Positions 38,599 to 47,445 of a stretch of 64,000 nt of DNA are shown in pieces (positions within the stretch are counted from its first letter, which is position 1; each line of letters starts with the position of its first letter). Position numbers and translations under genes: made by a program. The notes below the pieces were generated by a model. The model was not told where the DNA came from and searched no databases. It saw nothing but the letters and a program-made list of their open reading frames with translations. The stretch spans positions 59,044 through 123,043 of the forward strand of contig NZ_JACHLU010000015.1 of assembly GCF_014204625.1 (NCBI RefSeq). Reading direction: 5' to 3'. Source of the stretch: Gillisella vitis. Lineage in GTDB: Bacteria; Pseudomonadota; Alphaproteobacteria; Rhizobiales; Rhizobiaceae.

Positions 38599-39146
38599 TA
38601 AGGTCTCCTGAGCGGCCTTTTCCGTATCATGCGGTAGCCTCCGGTTGAAAACGGGGCCGTCATTGCCCCGCCAAAGATCCGGGCTTGCCCGGCACGCGCC
38701 AATATCACGCGCATCTATGAGAAAATTCTGATTTGAAAAACGACAATTTTAGCGATTGTGCATAATGCGGTGCCAAATAGACTTTGGTGTCAGGATTTTT
38801 GCTCTTTTAAACCACCTTCCCCTTGTGGGGAGGGGCAGCTTGTTGACAAACCTCTTGCTCGACGTCTCGTCATCCTCGGGCCTGTCCCGAGGATCTGCCG
38901 TCGCTGAATAAGCAATTGACGTTATTGACGAAGTTTACGTGCTTAGATGCTCGGCACAGGGCCGAGCATGACGTCGAGACGTTGGAAATCTTTGTCAGCA
39001 GTCTGACCCCTTCCCCTTGTGGGGAGGGGTCTTTGTTTTTGCGTCCTGCGCTGTGGTCTCCACACAATAAATCCAGTCTGCCACTTTCAATCACCACCCT
39101 TTATGCGCTAAACAGCGGGTGAGATTGGTTGTAACGCACCGATCTT
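38599..39146. repeat. repeat-rich spacer with RIME-like copy 2
   Basis: RIME-like element at 38858-38978 (hairpins CCTCGGG-N5-CCCGAGG and ATGCTCGGC-N5-GCCGAGCAT, flanks CTCGACGTC and GACGTCGAG), same orientation as the copy at 20236-20360. On each side stands a CTTCCCCTTGTGGGGAGGGG palindrome (38814-38834 and 39009-39028). No gene is seen. Confidence 0.7.
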
Positions 39147-39381
39147 GGGGCGTGGAAACCCCGGTTAAAAGCGGTCGGTGTCGACCGTTAAATAGACACC
39201 CCTCAGCCATAGGTTTGTGGCTGAGGCGGTGAACCGTGTCTATACGGTTTACCCTCCACCATTCTCTATGGTCGGGGAGGTCTCGGCGTATGTCCAGAGC
39301 TTTGGCTTAAAGGTCGGGGCGGTCGTTCTTTTACCGGCTTTCCAACTCCCCGATCACCAGAGACCGCACGCTCTGGTGATC
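39147..39381 (+). ncRNA. candidate structured RNA or 5' leader (unknown class)
   Basis: Within 235 nt there is a chain of hairpins: GGGG-N8-CCCC (39147-39162), CGGTCG-GTGT-CGACCG (39172-39187), a 9-bp stem CCTCAGCCA/TGGCTGAGG (39201-39226), AACCGT-N6-ACGGTT (39232-39249), CCTCCACCAT-N5-ATGG...GGAGG (39253-39280), a nested TCGGGG/CCCCGA arm (39314-39353) and an 11-bp stem GATCACCAGAG/CTCTGGTGATC (39352-39381). It ends 30 nt before the start of a small membrane protein gene. It may be its leader or a free sRNA. It matches no RNA class I recognise. The direction is assumed. Confidence 0.5.
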
Positions 39382-39411
39382 ACTTGTGTTGTTGACCCAA
39401 GGGAGCGCCGC

Positions 39412-39735
39412 ATGGAGACCTATGATTTCTGGACCAACCTTTTCGCCGCCTACCGTGCCTCACCGGACCTGATCAAGGTGCTATGGCTGGTGATTCCGCC
39501 GTGCTTTTTGCTGGCCCTGCTGTTTGCCGTCCTCCACCACCACAACCGCCGCCGCCCCGCACTCAAACTCCACGGCAGCACCCTTGCCTTCACCGTTATC
39601 CGCCAGGACGACGGCACACTGGAGATTTATCGGCACGATGGCTGTAAAGTGGACGCAAGGCCATTTGTGCTGTCGCTGAGCGAGGATAACGGGCCGAAAA
39701 CGCTGGATTATGATGGGGATGCGGGGTGGCGGTGA
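39412..39735 (+). CDS. small hypothetical membrane protein
   Basis: 107-residue protein with one membrane helix (residues about 26-46, VLWLVIPPCFLLALLFAVLHH) and a basic stop HHNRRRP, then a soluble C-terminal beta-rich part (LKLHGSTLAFTVIRQDDGTLEIYRHDG). The start METYDFW at 39412 has AGGGAG 8 nt before it. The same frame is open back to 39217 through the hairpin region, but that part shows no protein-like character. No family recognised; it stands directly upstream of the TIR gene. Confidence 0.65.
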   Translation: METYDFWTNLFAAYRASPDLIKVLWLVIPPCFLLALLFAVLHHHNRRRPALKLHGSTLAFTVIRQDDGTLEIYRHDGCKVDARPFVLSLSEDNGPKTLDYDGDAGWR

Positions 39736-39801
39736 GCAACTTGGCCTTGTTGGGCAAGGGGAGGACGTGCATGTTGAGGGTGGGTGATGTGATGGGGTGG
39801 G

Positions 39802-41862
39802 GTGGTGATGGTAGACAGGGTGCCGGCGATTGATGAGATTGATAGTGGGAAGAAGCTTGCTGCTTATTTATCTAAACGGTCACCCCACGAGGCACAGCTT
39901 ATCGCATTGAGATCTTCCTTGAGGGTAATGCCACTATTGGCACGAATTTTATTGCTTAATAAGGTTTCTCGAAGGTTGAAGTCCAGATTAACGGTGTCGA
40001 TTTTTCGTCGAAATCTAATCTCTTGGGCTATTCATAGTTTTCCAGATTATGAAATGGGTAACGCCGCAGAATCTGCTGCTGTATCGGCTGCCGATAGGTA
40101 TTCTTATTCAGGAGCTTCCGCTGCGGGCGCTTCAGGTATGGTTGCTGATGCCGCCGCATCCGCTGCCGCCGCAGCAAGCTCTGCTGTAGCGGACAGTCTA
40201 TTCAGTGTGAATTATGCAGCAGATGCCGCCACTGCTGCTGCCTACGCGTACAACGACCCTATTTTTTGGACGATGACACGTGCTGATTTGCGAAGCTTGC
40301 AAAATGAAAATGTTGCGTCTGTACTGAAATCTGGTCTTTGGATCGACTCTGGGGTGCCAAAAGCGATTTTGCGCGACGAGGCCACGTTTCCACTGGGTGT
40401 TGCAATGCTTGGGGATGAGTGGTCACTGATTTGCCAATGGTATTCTGCTATCAGCAAAGGTGGCCAGCCGTTTGAATATTTGGGAAATCGACTGGAAGAG
40501 GTGATTGTTGATGTAGCGCGCGAGTCAAATGGATTCTGGAGCCGTGATTCGGATGAGGTTATGAAAGCGATCTCCCGTCGTCTTAGTGCAGAGAGCGACA
40601 GTAGAATCGACCCTGAAGACGACACGCCTGATTCTAATGTTAGGGCCAGGTCAGCGTTGGCTCCTAAGGGAGCCGGTTTCTTTGTCAGTTATTCCACAAA
40701 GAATGAGTCTGAGGCCCGTGAAATCGTCAAGTATCTCGAACAGGCTGGATACTCAACTATAGCTCAATTTAAAGATTTTCCAGTCGGTTCTAACTTCGTC
40801 ATTGAGATGCAGGAGGGATTGGAACGTGGGGCGAGGGCCATTGCACTACTTTCACCGGAATACGTGTCTTCAGACCATTGCCGTGCGGAATGGGCGGCGG
40901 TTTATAATATGGACCCGATTGGTAAGGGCAGGAAACTCGTTCCGCTTTTGCTGAAACCAGCTCCGCTCAATAAACTAGCTCGCCAGATTGTTTATAAGTC
41001 ACTCGTTGGTCTGAGCGCCGAAGAGCGGCGTGTTGCCGTTTTGGAGGCCATTGGCAGTGACCCTGCTTTGTGGTCACCAGAGAAATTGCGTGCGCGGCTT
41101 GCGGAAACATCAAGTCCCGATGTTGCATCGACTGCCGATGGAAAGCTGGATGCTGTCCCCAATGCGATTTATGACCGCGCAGTCTATGATGCGGATTTAC
41201 CGGATTTGCCTGAAACTCTACGAACCCTCTGCTCAATCATTCAAGGTTCGTTACCTGATAACTGTCCGAGAACGATTGCGCCTTCTTTGACTGCTTATGG
41301 AGATCATCTGAGAGACAGAGGGGCAAAGCCCATTCTTGGCTTGCTTTCCGCAATCGCTGGCTCTTTGACGAAAGATGTCAAATCGGTTGAGTTCAGTATC
41401 TGGGGTGATGGATTGTCTGATTATTTTGACAATTTCTTCTCCTTTCATTCAAAGTTCATCACTCATTTCCCGAAGTCGCAGGTGCGTGAAGAGGTGATTG
41501 CCGCCAATGAGATCGACGAAGATCGGGCAAGCGGTAAGGATTTTGTGGAGCCGGTGAAAGATGTCGCCGAAGCTCTTGGGGAACTGCACTTAATTGGTGG
41601 CACGACTCCGGCTTTTGAGCGTGTCGTGCAAGACAGTTTGCAAAGGGCGAAAGATATTGATTCATTGCCCAATGACCCCGATTCAGGTCTTGGTACAGAC
41701 GTAACGCCGAAACGTCGATTTATTTTCACGCAGGTTGGTTTTTGGGAGCGTGTTGTTGCTTCCCTTAACAATATGTCCTCACTTGCATCGACTGAGCAGG
41801 GTAAGGCCGCGATTGCTATTTTGACCGAAGCGATCAAAAAATTCCTTTCGTTTCTTCAGTGA
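39802..41862 (+). CDS. TIR-domain protein, candidate NAD-hydrolase defence effector
   Basis: 686-residue protein. N-terminal helical part with an Ala-rich low-complexity run (residues about 88-150), then an acidic helix (210-285). The TIR domain lies at about 290-425: GFFVSYSTKNESEAREIVKY (start of strand A), KDFPVGSNFVIEMQEGLERG, IALLSPEYVSSDHCRAEWAA. The catalytic Glu is E363 in CRAEW, with S-x-Y-x-S-S around Y354, as in NADase TIRs. The C-terminal 230 residues have no named domain. The gene is visibly AT-richer than its neighbours. Bacterial TIR proteins often kill infected cells by NAD depletion; this role is inferred. A small ORF follows within 1 nt. Confidence 0.85.
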   Translation: MVMVDRVPAIDEIDSGKKLAAYLSKRSPHEAQLIALRSSLRVMPLLARILLLNKVSRRLKSRLTVSIFRRNLISWAIHSFPDYEMGNAAESAAVSAADRYSYSGASAAGASGMVADAAASAAAAASSAVADSLFSVNYAADAATAAAYAYNDPIFWTMTRADLRSLQNENVASVLKSGLWIDSGVPKAILRDEATFPLGVAMLGDEWSLICQWYSAISKGGQPFEYLGNRLEEVIVDVARESNGFWSRDSDEVMKAISRRLSAESDSRIDPEDDTPDSNVRARSALAPKGAGFFVSYSTKNESEAREIVKYLEQAGYSTIAQFKDFPVGSNFVIEMQEGLERGARAIALLSPEYVSSDHCRAEWAAVYNMDPIGKGRKLVPLLLKPAPLNKLARQIVYKSLVGLSAEERRVAVLEAIGSDPALWSPEKLRARLAETSSPDVASTADGKLDAVPNAIYDRAVYDADLPDLPETLRTLCSIIQGSLPDNCPRTIAPSLTAYGDHLRDRGAKPILGLLSAIAGSLTKDVKSVEFSIWGDGLSDYFDNFFSFHSKFITHFPKSQVREEVIAANEIDEDRASGKDFVEPVKDVAEALGELHLIGGTTPAFERVVQDSLQRAKDIDSLPNDPDSGLGTDVTPKRRFIFTQVGFWERVVASLNNMSSLASTEQGKAAIAILTEAIKKFLSFLQ

Positions 41863-41863
41863 G

Positions 41864-42100
41864 TTGATGATGAAAGATCGATCAGAAAGTGACGGGGAGG
41901 TTGCTAACGGCAATCCGTCAAAGACGTTTCACCACCTCCACGGTTTCCTCAAGGGCAAAACCAATGGCCGCATTCTCTCTATCGAACAAATAAACGAGGG
42001 GATTGCGGAAGCCTGTGTTGCCACCAACCTCGGCGCAAGTACACCCCCCTCTGGTCTGCCGACCATCTACCCCTCAAGGGGGGAGATTGACCCGGAGTAG
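41864..42100 (+). CDS. small ORF coupled to the TIR gene
   Basis: 78-residue ORF starting with TTG (ATG 41867 and 41870 also in frame), 1-7 nt behind the TIR stop. The middle, HHLHGFLKGKTNGRILSIEQ followed by INEGIAEACVA, resembles the C-terminal toxin-binding tail of AbrB/VapB-type antitoxins. The first 30 and last 20 residues look unrelated; the end runs into an inverted repeat. It may be a partner of the TIR protein, an antitoxin fragment, or not translated. Confidence 0.4.
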   Translation: MMMKDRSESDGEVANGNPSKTFHHLHGFLKGKTNGRILSIEQINEGIAEACVATNLGASTPPSGLPTIYPSRGEIDPE

Positions 42101-42232
42101 GCTTTCAGCCTGTTGTTTTGGGCTGGTTTGCGGAAATGGTGAGGGTTGATTGGGGCTCAGGTCAGTCCGTCTCTCTGATCTCCCCGCTTGAGGGGTAGAT
42201 GGCTGGCAAGCCAGAGGGTGGTATTCTTGCGC
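42033..42232. repeat. long imperfect inverted repeat behind the TIR gene
   Basis: Arms of about 55 nt (42033-42088 and 42174-42232) match at roughly 80 percent. They share GCGCAAG, CCCTCTGG, CCATCTACCCCTCAAG and GGGGAGAT. About 85 nt lie between. It ends the accessory block between rpoD and the DUF930 gene. It resembles the common rhizobial palindromes of type CTCCCCCTTGAGGGGGAG. Confidence 0.65.
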
Positions 42233-42372
42233 TGACCTTTATGAGGTGGATTGCAGAACGCGCCGGTGGTTTTTCACAGCAAGGTCGAAATCTCCATTTT
42301 GTCAGGGTGCAATGTCATTGCGGATGATCTCGGCATTTGCGGCTTGTGTCGCATCCGTGTATTGCTTGCGCA

Positions 42373-43401
42373 ATGGAAGAGAATGCCAACCGTTTGCCGA
42401 AGCGTTTGATCTGGGGTGTGGGTGCCTCGGTGTTGCTGCATGTGCTTTTTCTTGTGGGCTTCCTGTTGACGTGGCCGGTTCCGACGCCGGATGCCCCGAA
42501 GGAAGAGGTGGTCAATGTATCAATTGAGCAGCCGCCACAGGAAAAGCCCAAGGATGACGCGCAAAAGCAGCCTCCGCCTGAGGTGAAGCCAAAACCGCCA
42601 GTGCCTGAGCAGAGGCCGGTAGAGACATTTCCGCCACCGCCGCCGCCCGGGCCGCAGGCGTTTGAGTCTGCGCAGAAGGATGAAGAGGCTCCGAAAGAGG
42701 AAGAGGCTCCCGTGCCGCCATCTTCCGAGCAGCCCGCACCAGAAGAGGCCAAGCCGGATACGGCGCAAAAGCTGGGGGACGATAAATCCGTGTCTGGCGA
42801 TCCGAGCAAGCAGGAACCGCCAAAGGAAGCGGCTGTGCTCAAGGATATTGCTCCACCAGAGCTTGGCCCCGATGCCCGCCCCAAACAGGCCGATAAGCCG
42901 CAGGAGGCTGGAAGCGGTATTGTCACCGAGCAGCGTTTTTCGCTGGGCGAGGGGGCAGAGCAAGGCCCGCCTACGGCGTCTGTGCCAACGCCGGAGCCAA
43001 AGCCCAAACTGCAAACGACCCTTGCCAATATGAAGCCAGCCAAGCGGCTTTATTCCAAGGATACGCTGTCTGATCCGCGCGTCAAGGAAGCGCTGGGAAC
43101 GCTGCCGCCCAAGCGGCGTGTGGTGCAGATGTGCAGCATTGAAATGCTGGAGCAAATCCGTCGTAATGTGCCGGGGGCGGTGCCGGATATTATCGCGCCA
43201 ACGGCGATGACCAAGGAGCATATCGATAATCAATTGATGGATGTGACGGATGCCGCCTATCGCAGTCGGGGTGATTGGTATGACATCAGCTATCATTGCG
43301 AAACTGATGCAAAAACCTCCACAATTACCTCGTTTAAATTCAATATGGGCAGTATTATTCCCAGAAGTGAGTGGGAAAGCCGACAGCTTCGCCCCAATTG
43401 A
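42373..43401 (+). CDS. DUF930 domain-containing protein with TonB-like Pro-rich stalk
   Basis: 342-residue envelope protein. Residues about 10-34 form a membrane anchor (LIWGVGASVLLHVLFLVGFL), then about 190 residues of Pro/Glu/Lys-rich stalk like that of TonB, and the C-terminal DUF930 domain (QMCSIEMLEQIRRNVPG, AAYRSRGDWYDISYHCETD, FNMGSIIPRSEWESRQL), which contains two conserved Cys. Known only from Rhizobiales; it probably reaches across the periplasm. Start at 42373 (MEENANRLP); the ribosome site is weak. Confidence 0.82.
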   Translation: MEENANRLPKRLIWGVGASVLLHVLFLVGFLLTWPVPTPDAPKEEVVNVSIEQPPQEKPKDDAQKQPPPEVKPKPPVPEQRPVETFPPPPPPGPQAFESAQKDEEAPKEEEAPVPPSSEQPAPEEAKPDTAQKLGDDKSVSGDPSKQEPPKEAAVLKDIAPPELGPDARPKQADKPQEAGSGIVTEQRFSLGEGAEQGPPTASVPTPEPKPKLQTTLANMKPAKRLYSKDTLSDPRVKEALGTLPPKRRVVQMCSIEMLEQIRRNVPGAVPDIIAPTAMTKEHIDNQLMDVTDAAYRSRGDWYDISYHCETDAKTSTITSFKFNMGSIIPRSEWESRQLRPN

Positions 43402-43406
43402 ACCGC

Positions 43407-44012
43407 TCACATCCCCCACACCAGCTTGATGGCAATCCACGCCATCACCAGCGCAATCACCCCATCCAGCATCCGCCACGCCAGCGCCGTTGCAAACAGC
43501 GGTGCCAAAAGCCGTGCGCCGTAGCCCAGAGAGAAGAAAAACAGATAGGACGCCGCCACCGCGCCGAGGCCAAAGGCCAGCCGATGATCTGGAAAGCGGC
43601 TGGCAACCGAGCCAATCAGCAGCACCGTATCCAGATAGACATGCGGGTTTAAAAAGGTCAGCGCCAGACAGGTCAGCAGGCTGGCCATCAGCGGGCTTGC
43701 CGGTTGATCTGTGGGGGCAAGGGTGTCGTGATGCCGGATCGCGGCATAGGCATGGCGCAGGCTGTAGACCAGCAGAAAGGCGGCTCCGCCATAGCGCAGC
43801 AATGGCGCAAAGGCCGGAAACAGCGCCGTCACCTGTGCCAGTGCTGATACGCCAAGGGTGATCAGCAGGGCATCTGCCGTGGCGCAGGTGAGGCAGATGA
43901 TAAAAACATGCTCCCTGCGCAATCCCTGCCGCAGCACAAAGGCATTTTGCGCGCCAATGGCGATAATCAGGCTAAGGCCAAGAGTAAGGCCCGATAAAAA
44001 CGCAGTGTGCAT
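43407..44012 (-). CDS. LysE/ArgO-family amino-acid exporter
   Basis: 201-residue inner-membrane exporter with six helices. Signature IIAIGAQNAFVLRQGLRREH near the N-terminus and VYLDTVLLIGSVASRF in the middle. It exports arginine or lysine when these accumulate. Start MHTAFLSGL (44012) has GGGAGATC upstream; the longer frame is discarded. It is divergent from an ArgP-like regulator, as lysE-lysG and argO-argP. Confidence 0.92.
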   Translation of the reverse strand: MHTAFLSGLTLGLSLIIAIGAQNAFVLRQGLRREHVFIICLTCATADALLITLGVSALAQVTALFPAFAPLLRYGGAAFLLVYSLRHAYAAIRHHDTLAPTDQPASPLMASLLTCLALTFLNPHVYLDTVLLIGSVASRFPDHRLAFGLGAVAASYLFFFSLGYGARLLAPLFATALAWRMLDGVIALVMAWIAIKLVWGM

Positions 44013-44055
44013 GGTGATCTCCCTGTTGCGCCCTTTGACTAACAGCATCACAGTC

Positions 44056-44079
44056 ATTAGAAAAATGAATGTTTCTAAT
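44056..44079. promoter_or_regulatory. candidate ArgP operator
   Basis: Perfect dyad ATTAGAAA-N8-TTTCTAAT between the exporter and argP. It is 43 nt from the exporter start and 19 nt from argP, and fits a LysR site serving both genes. Confidence 0.55.
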
Positions 44080-44097
44080 TAAAAATAAGAGAATCTA

Positions 44098-44985
44098 ATG
44101 AGCCTTGACGGAGAGCAGATGCGGGCGCTGGTGGCGATTATTCGCACCGGCAGCTTTGAAAAAGCCGCCACACTGCTGGGGGTGACGCAATCGGCCATTT
44201 CACAGCGGATCAGACAGCTGGAAGATCGCATCGGCGCGGTGCTGATTGTGCGGGGGCAGCCCTGCCGCACAACAGTGGCGGGCGAGCGGCTGTTCCGTCA
44301 TGCCGAGGAAGTGGCGTTGCTGGAGCAGCACTTGCAGGCAGACCTTGGCCTGAAGCAGGAGATTGGTCCAACATCCGTGCGGCTGGCAGTGAATGCCGAC
44401 AGTCTTGCGACGTGGTTTATACCGGCCATGGTGGCCACAGAAGGATTGCTGTTCGATATTGTGCTGGATGATCAGGATCATAGCGCCGACTGGCTGCGGC
44501 GCGGCGAGGTGCGGGCCGCAGTCAGCGCGGCTGCCGAGCCGGTTCAGGGCTGTGATTGCCGCCCGTTAGGGTCGCTGCGCTATCGCGCCACGGCAAGCCC
44601 GGAATTTGTCGCCCGCTGGTTTGCCCATGGCGTTACGCCGCAGGCGCTGGCGCAGGCTCCGTGCCTGACGTTTAATGCCAAGGACAGCCTGCAAAGCAAC
44701 TGGCTGGCGCAGGCTTTTGGCACCCACCTGACGCCCCCAACCCATTGGCTGCCCTCCAGCCAGGCCTTTGTGGATGCCGCCCGGCTTGGGCTGGGCTGGG
44801 GTATGAACCCCGAGGTGCTGGTATCGCCCCTGATTGAAACTGGCGTGCTGGTGGATCTTGCACCTGAGCACCCCTTGCATGTGGCGCTTTATTGGCACTG
44901 GAGCCGATCTTTGGCGCAACCGCTCAAACGCTTGACCGAGCATGTGGTGGCCGCGGCCGCGCAAGGGTTGTTACAAAGAGTATGA
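44098..44985 (+). CDS. argP: LysR-family regulator ArgP/LysG
   Basis: 295-residue LysR regulator of the ArgP type, activating the exporter gene in response to lysine or arginine. HTH: EQMRALVAIIRTGSFEKAAT, LGVTQSAISQRIRQLEDRIG. The effector domain has VRLAVNADSLATWFIPAM and the C-terminal ALYWHWSRSLAQPLKRLTEH, both known ArgP features. Overlaps no neighbour; divergent from the LysE-type gene with a perfect dyad in between. Confidence 0.9.
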   Translation: MSLDGEQMRALVAIIRTGSFEKAATLLGVTQSAISQRIRQLEDRIGAVLIVRGQPCRTTVAGERLFRHAEEVALLEQHLQADLGLKQEIGPTSVRLAVNADSLATWFIPAMVATEGLLFDIVLDDQDHSADWLRRGEVRAAVSAAAEPVQGCDCRPLGSLRYRATASPEFVARWFAHGVTPQALAQAPCLTFNAKDSLQSNWLAQAFGTHLTPPTHWLPSSQAFVDAARLGLGWGMNPEVLVSPLIETGVLVDLAPEHPLHVALYWHWSRSLAQPLKRLTEHVVAAAAQGLLQRV

Positions 44986-45103
44986 GGGACCGTTTTGAGA
45001 GTTTCTTCGTGTGTGTTATTTCTAAATAAAGAAATATGCAATATTTGTTTTCAGACTGAGTGGCCTGTCGAGCATTCGCGGTAGAATTGCGGAAAGGTTT
45101 CGT

Positions 45104-45643
45104 ATGAAGGGCGTTGTTTTTACAGAATTTCTCACATTTGTTGCTGAGGTTTGGGGTGAGGATATGGTGGACGACATCATAGAAATGGCTGCCCTGCCAA
45201 GCGGCGGGGCCTATACCAGCGTTGGTACATACGATCACAGCGAAATGGTGTGCTTGCTCAGTGAGCTGTCGCAATGTTCAAATATCTCTACGGATGCGTT
45301 GATGCAGCGGTTTGGTTTTTATCTGGCCGCGCGGTTTGCCGCATTTTTTCCCGGATTTTTCAGTCGCTCGGCCAATCTGTTCGCCTTCCTTGCCAGTATC
45401 GACGATTACATTCACGTTGAGGTGAAAAAGCTCTATCCCGATGCCGAGTTGCCATCTTTTGATGTGCTGCATAGCGAGGGAGCGATGATGTCGATGCGCT
45501 ATCGCTCAACCCGCAAAATGGAGGCTCTGGCAGAGGGGCTGATCCATGGTTCCGCCGATCATTTTGGCTGCAAGGTGCATCTGGAAAAAAGCGATGGCGG
45601 TGATGGTTCGATTGTGTTTGTGATCCACGAGATCCAGTCATGA
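45104..45643 (+). CDS. H-NOX heme nitric-oxide sensor
   Basis: 179-residue heme protein that binds NO. Proximal ligand H104 and P112 lie in YIHVEVKKLYPDAELPSF; the porphyrin-binding Y-x-S-x-R is Y133, S135, R137 (MRYRSTRKME). No distal Tyr is obvious, as expected for NO-selective rather than O2-binding members. Its ATGA overlap with the next gene shows that it works with the GGDEF-EAL protein: in Shewanella and Legionella such partners change c-di-GMP levels and biofilm on NO. GGAAAGG precedes the start. Confidence 0.94.
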   Translation: MKGVVFTEFLTFVAEVWGEDMVDDIIEMAALPSGGAYTSVGTYDHSEMVCLLSELSQCSNISTDALMQRFGFYLAARFAAFFPGFFSRSANLFAFLASIDDYIHVEVKKLYPDAELPSFDVLHSEGAMMSMRYRSTRKMEALAEGLIHGSADHFGCKVHLEKSDGGDGSIVFVIHEIQS

Positions 45644-47169
45644 CCAGACCACCCCAACCGCAGAGTTTGACAGCAGAGCGCATGGAGCGGCTGATGCGCA
45701 GGCTGGAGCGTGAACGCTCGGCGCGCCATCAGGCCGAAGCCTTGCTGGAAGAGCGCTCGCGCGAGCTTTACTACGCCAACCATGCGCTGGAACAACTGGC
45801 GCAGGATCTTGAAAAACGGGTGACTGAGCGCACCGTCGAGCTTTCAGCCGAGCGCGAACATGCCTTGATGCTCGCACAGCAGGATCAATTGACCAGCTTG
45901 CTCAATCGGCGCTGTTTTACCGCCAGGTTGACCGATCTGTGCCAGAAAGCCCGCCGTCGTCGGGGGCGTCTGCTTGTTATGCTGATTGATATGGATGACT
46001 TCAAGGCAATCAATGATACGCAGGGGCACGAGGGTGGTGATTTTGTTTTGCGGGAGGTTTCGCGCAGGCTTTTCGCTCTGGCTGGCTCTGGCCTTGCGGC
46101 GCGTCTGGGCGGTGATGAGTTTGCTCTGGCTCTGCCGTGTCTGCCGGATGAGGCTGCCGACGCTGCTTTTGCCCACAAGCTTATGATGGCGCTGCGGTTG
46201 CCTGTTGATTTCAAGGGGCGGCGGCTGAATATTTCAGCCTCTATTGGCTATACAAGCCTGCCGGATCATGCGGCATCGTCGTCTCAATTGCTGCGCCATG
46301 CCGATATGGCGCTTTATGTATCGAAAAAAGCTGGCAAAGGGCAGGCGACTGGTTTTACCGATGATCTGCGGGCCGAGGCCGATGAGCGCCGCCTGCTGGA
46401 ACTCGAGATGGTTCTGGCGGTGGAGCGGCAGGAAATTCAGCCCTGGTATCAACGCATTGTTGATGGGCTGACGGGACGAATGCTTGGCGTGGAGGTGTTG
46501 TCGCGCTGGCACCATCCCTACCGGGGTCTGGTTTTGCCCGGCATGTTTCTGCCCATTGCGGAAGAGCGCAATTTGCTGGAGCCAATGTTTTTGCAAATTG
46601 CCACGAGAGCATGTGCGGAAATGGCACCACTGGTACACGCCGGAAAGCTCAACTATGTGTCGCTGAATATTTCGCCCAGTCAGTTCAAGGCTGGCAATAT
46701 CACCGCGACCATTGCCAGAATTCTGGGCGAGACGGGGTTTCCCGCAACGGCGCTGGTGGTGGAAATCACCGAAGATCTGATCATGTCGGATCTTGAAAGT
46801 GCAGCGCGGGAACTGGCTGAACTATCGCGGCTGGGTGTGCGCATTGCGCTGGATGATTTTGGCTCCGGCTACTCCAACATCGCGTCTCTTAGCGCTCTGC
46901 CCATTCAATGGCTCAAGCTGGATCGCAGTCTGATCAGCAATTTGAGCGGTAATCGGGTGGGGCAGGCGATTGTTGAGGCCGTGCTGCAAATGGCAGCGGC
47001 CTTGCATATTGATGTGGTGGCAGAAGGCATTGAAACGGAAGCGCAGGCCAAATGGCTGGTTGCGGCGGGCTGCCGAAAACATCAGGGCTTTCTGTATGGT
47101 CGCCCCGGACCGCGTGATGAGCTTCCTGACGTTGAGCGCAAGGATGAGCAGAAAGTGATCGGTAGCTGA
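45640..47169 (+). CDS. GGDEF-EAL c-di-GMP enzyme, H-NOX partner (HaCE-like)
   Basis: 509-residue cytosolic protein. Residues about 10-75 form a coiled coil that may contact H-NOX. GGDEF domain with intact G157-G-D-E-F161; the RxxD inhibitory site is absent. EAL domain: motif E285-V-L, N343, E375 (VVEITE), D405-D406 (LDDFGSGYSN), K426 and E462 (VVAEGIE), so the phosphodiesterase residues are present. Both activities may exist, NO-bound H-NOX deciding the direction. It overlaps the H-NOX gene by 4 nt. Confidence 0.94.
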   Translation: MTRPPQPQSLTAERMERLMRRLERERSARHQAEALLEERSRELYYANHALEQLAQDLEKRVTERTVELSAEREHALMLAQQDQLTSLLNRRCFTARLTDLCQKARRRRGRLLVMLIDMDDFKAINDTQGHEGGDFVLREVSRRLFALAGSGLAARLGGDEFALALPCLPDEAADAAFAHKLMMALRLPVDFKGRRLNISASIGYTSLPDHAASSSQLLRHADMALYVSKKAGKGQATGFTDDLRAEADERRLLELEMVLAVERQEIQPWYQRIVDGLTGRMLGVEVLSRWHHPYRGLVLPGMFLPIAEERNLLEPMFLQIATRACAEMAPLVHAGKLNYVSLNISPSQFKAGNITATIARILGETGFPATALVVEITEDLIMSDLESAARELAELSRLGVRIALDDFGSGYSNIASLSALPIQWLKLDRSLISNLSGNRVGQAIVEAVLQMAAALHIDVVAEGIETEAQAKWLVAAGCRKHQGFLYGRPGPRDELPDVERKDEQKVIGS

Positions 47170-47445
47170 CGGCAAGGTTTATAAACGCATGGTTCAACCG
47201 GGATCAGGTGAACGATAACGGATAAAGTGCGTCTCTGCTGAAACCAATAAAGTGCGCTGTGGTCATCATGCTGAACCTGAAGCTGAAATGGATGAATCGT
47301 GGGTGAATGTGCGCTTCGGATCGCATTCACCAAAGCTGGATTATTGTCTCCTTAATCGCTGAAGGGCCGGGCTGGTCAAAAGCGTGTCCTTAAAGTCTGT
47401 CGGGTTCCATTTTCCCTGACAAACTTTGGTTTTTGGAGAAAGACG

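Noticed and set aside
39217..39411. N-terminal extension of the small membrane protein
   Set aside because: The frame is open by chance through a hairpin region; the ribosome site and sensible start are at 39412.
39147..41862. Retron (structured RNA plus effector)
   Set aside because: No reverse transcriptase gene lies between or near the hairpins and the TIR gene.
41864..42100. Firm antitoxin call for the small ORF behind the TIR gene
   Set aside because: Only a short stretch resembles antitoxin tails; start codon and ends are doubtful, so it is listed as unknown.
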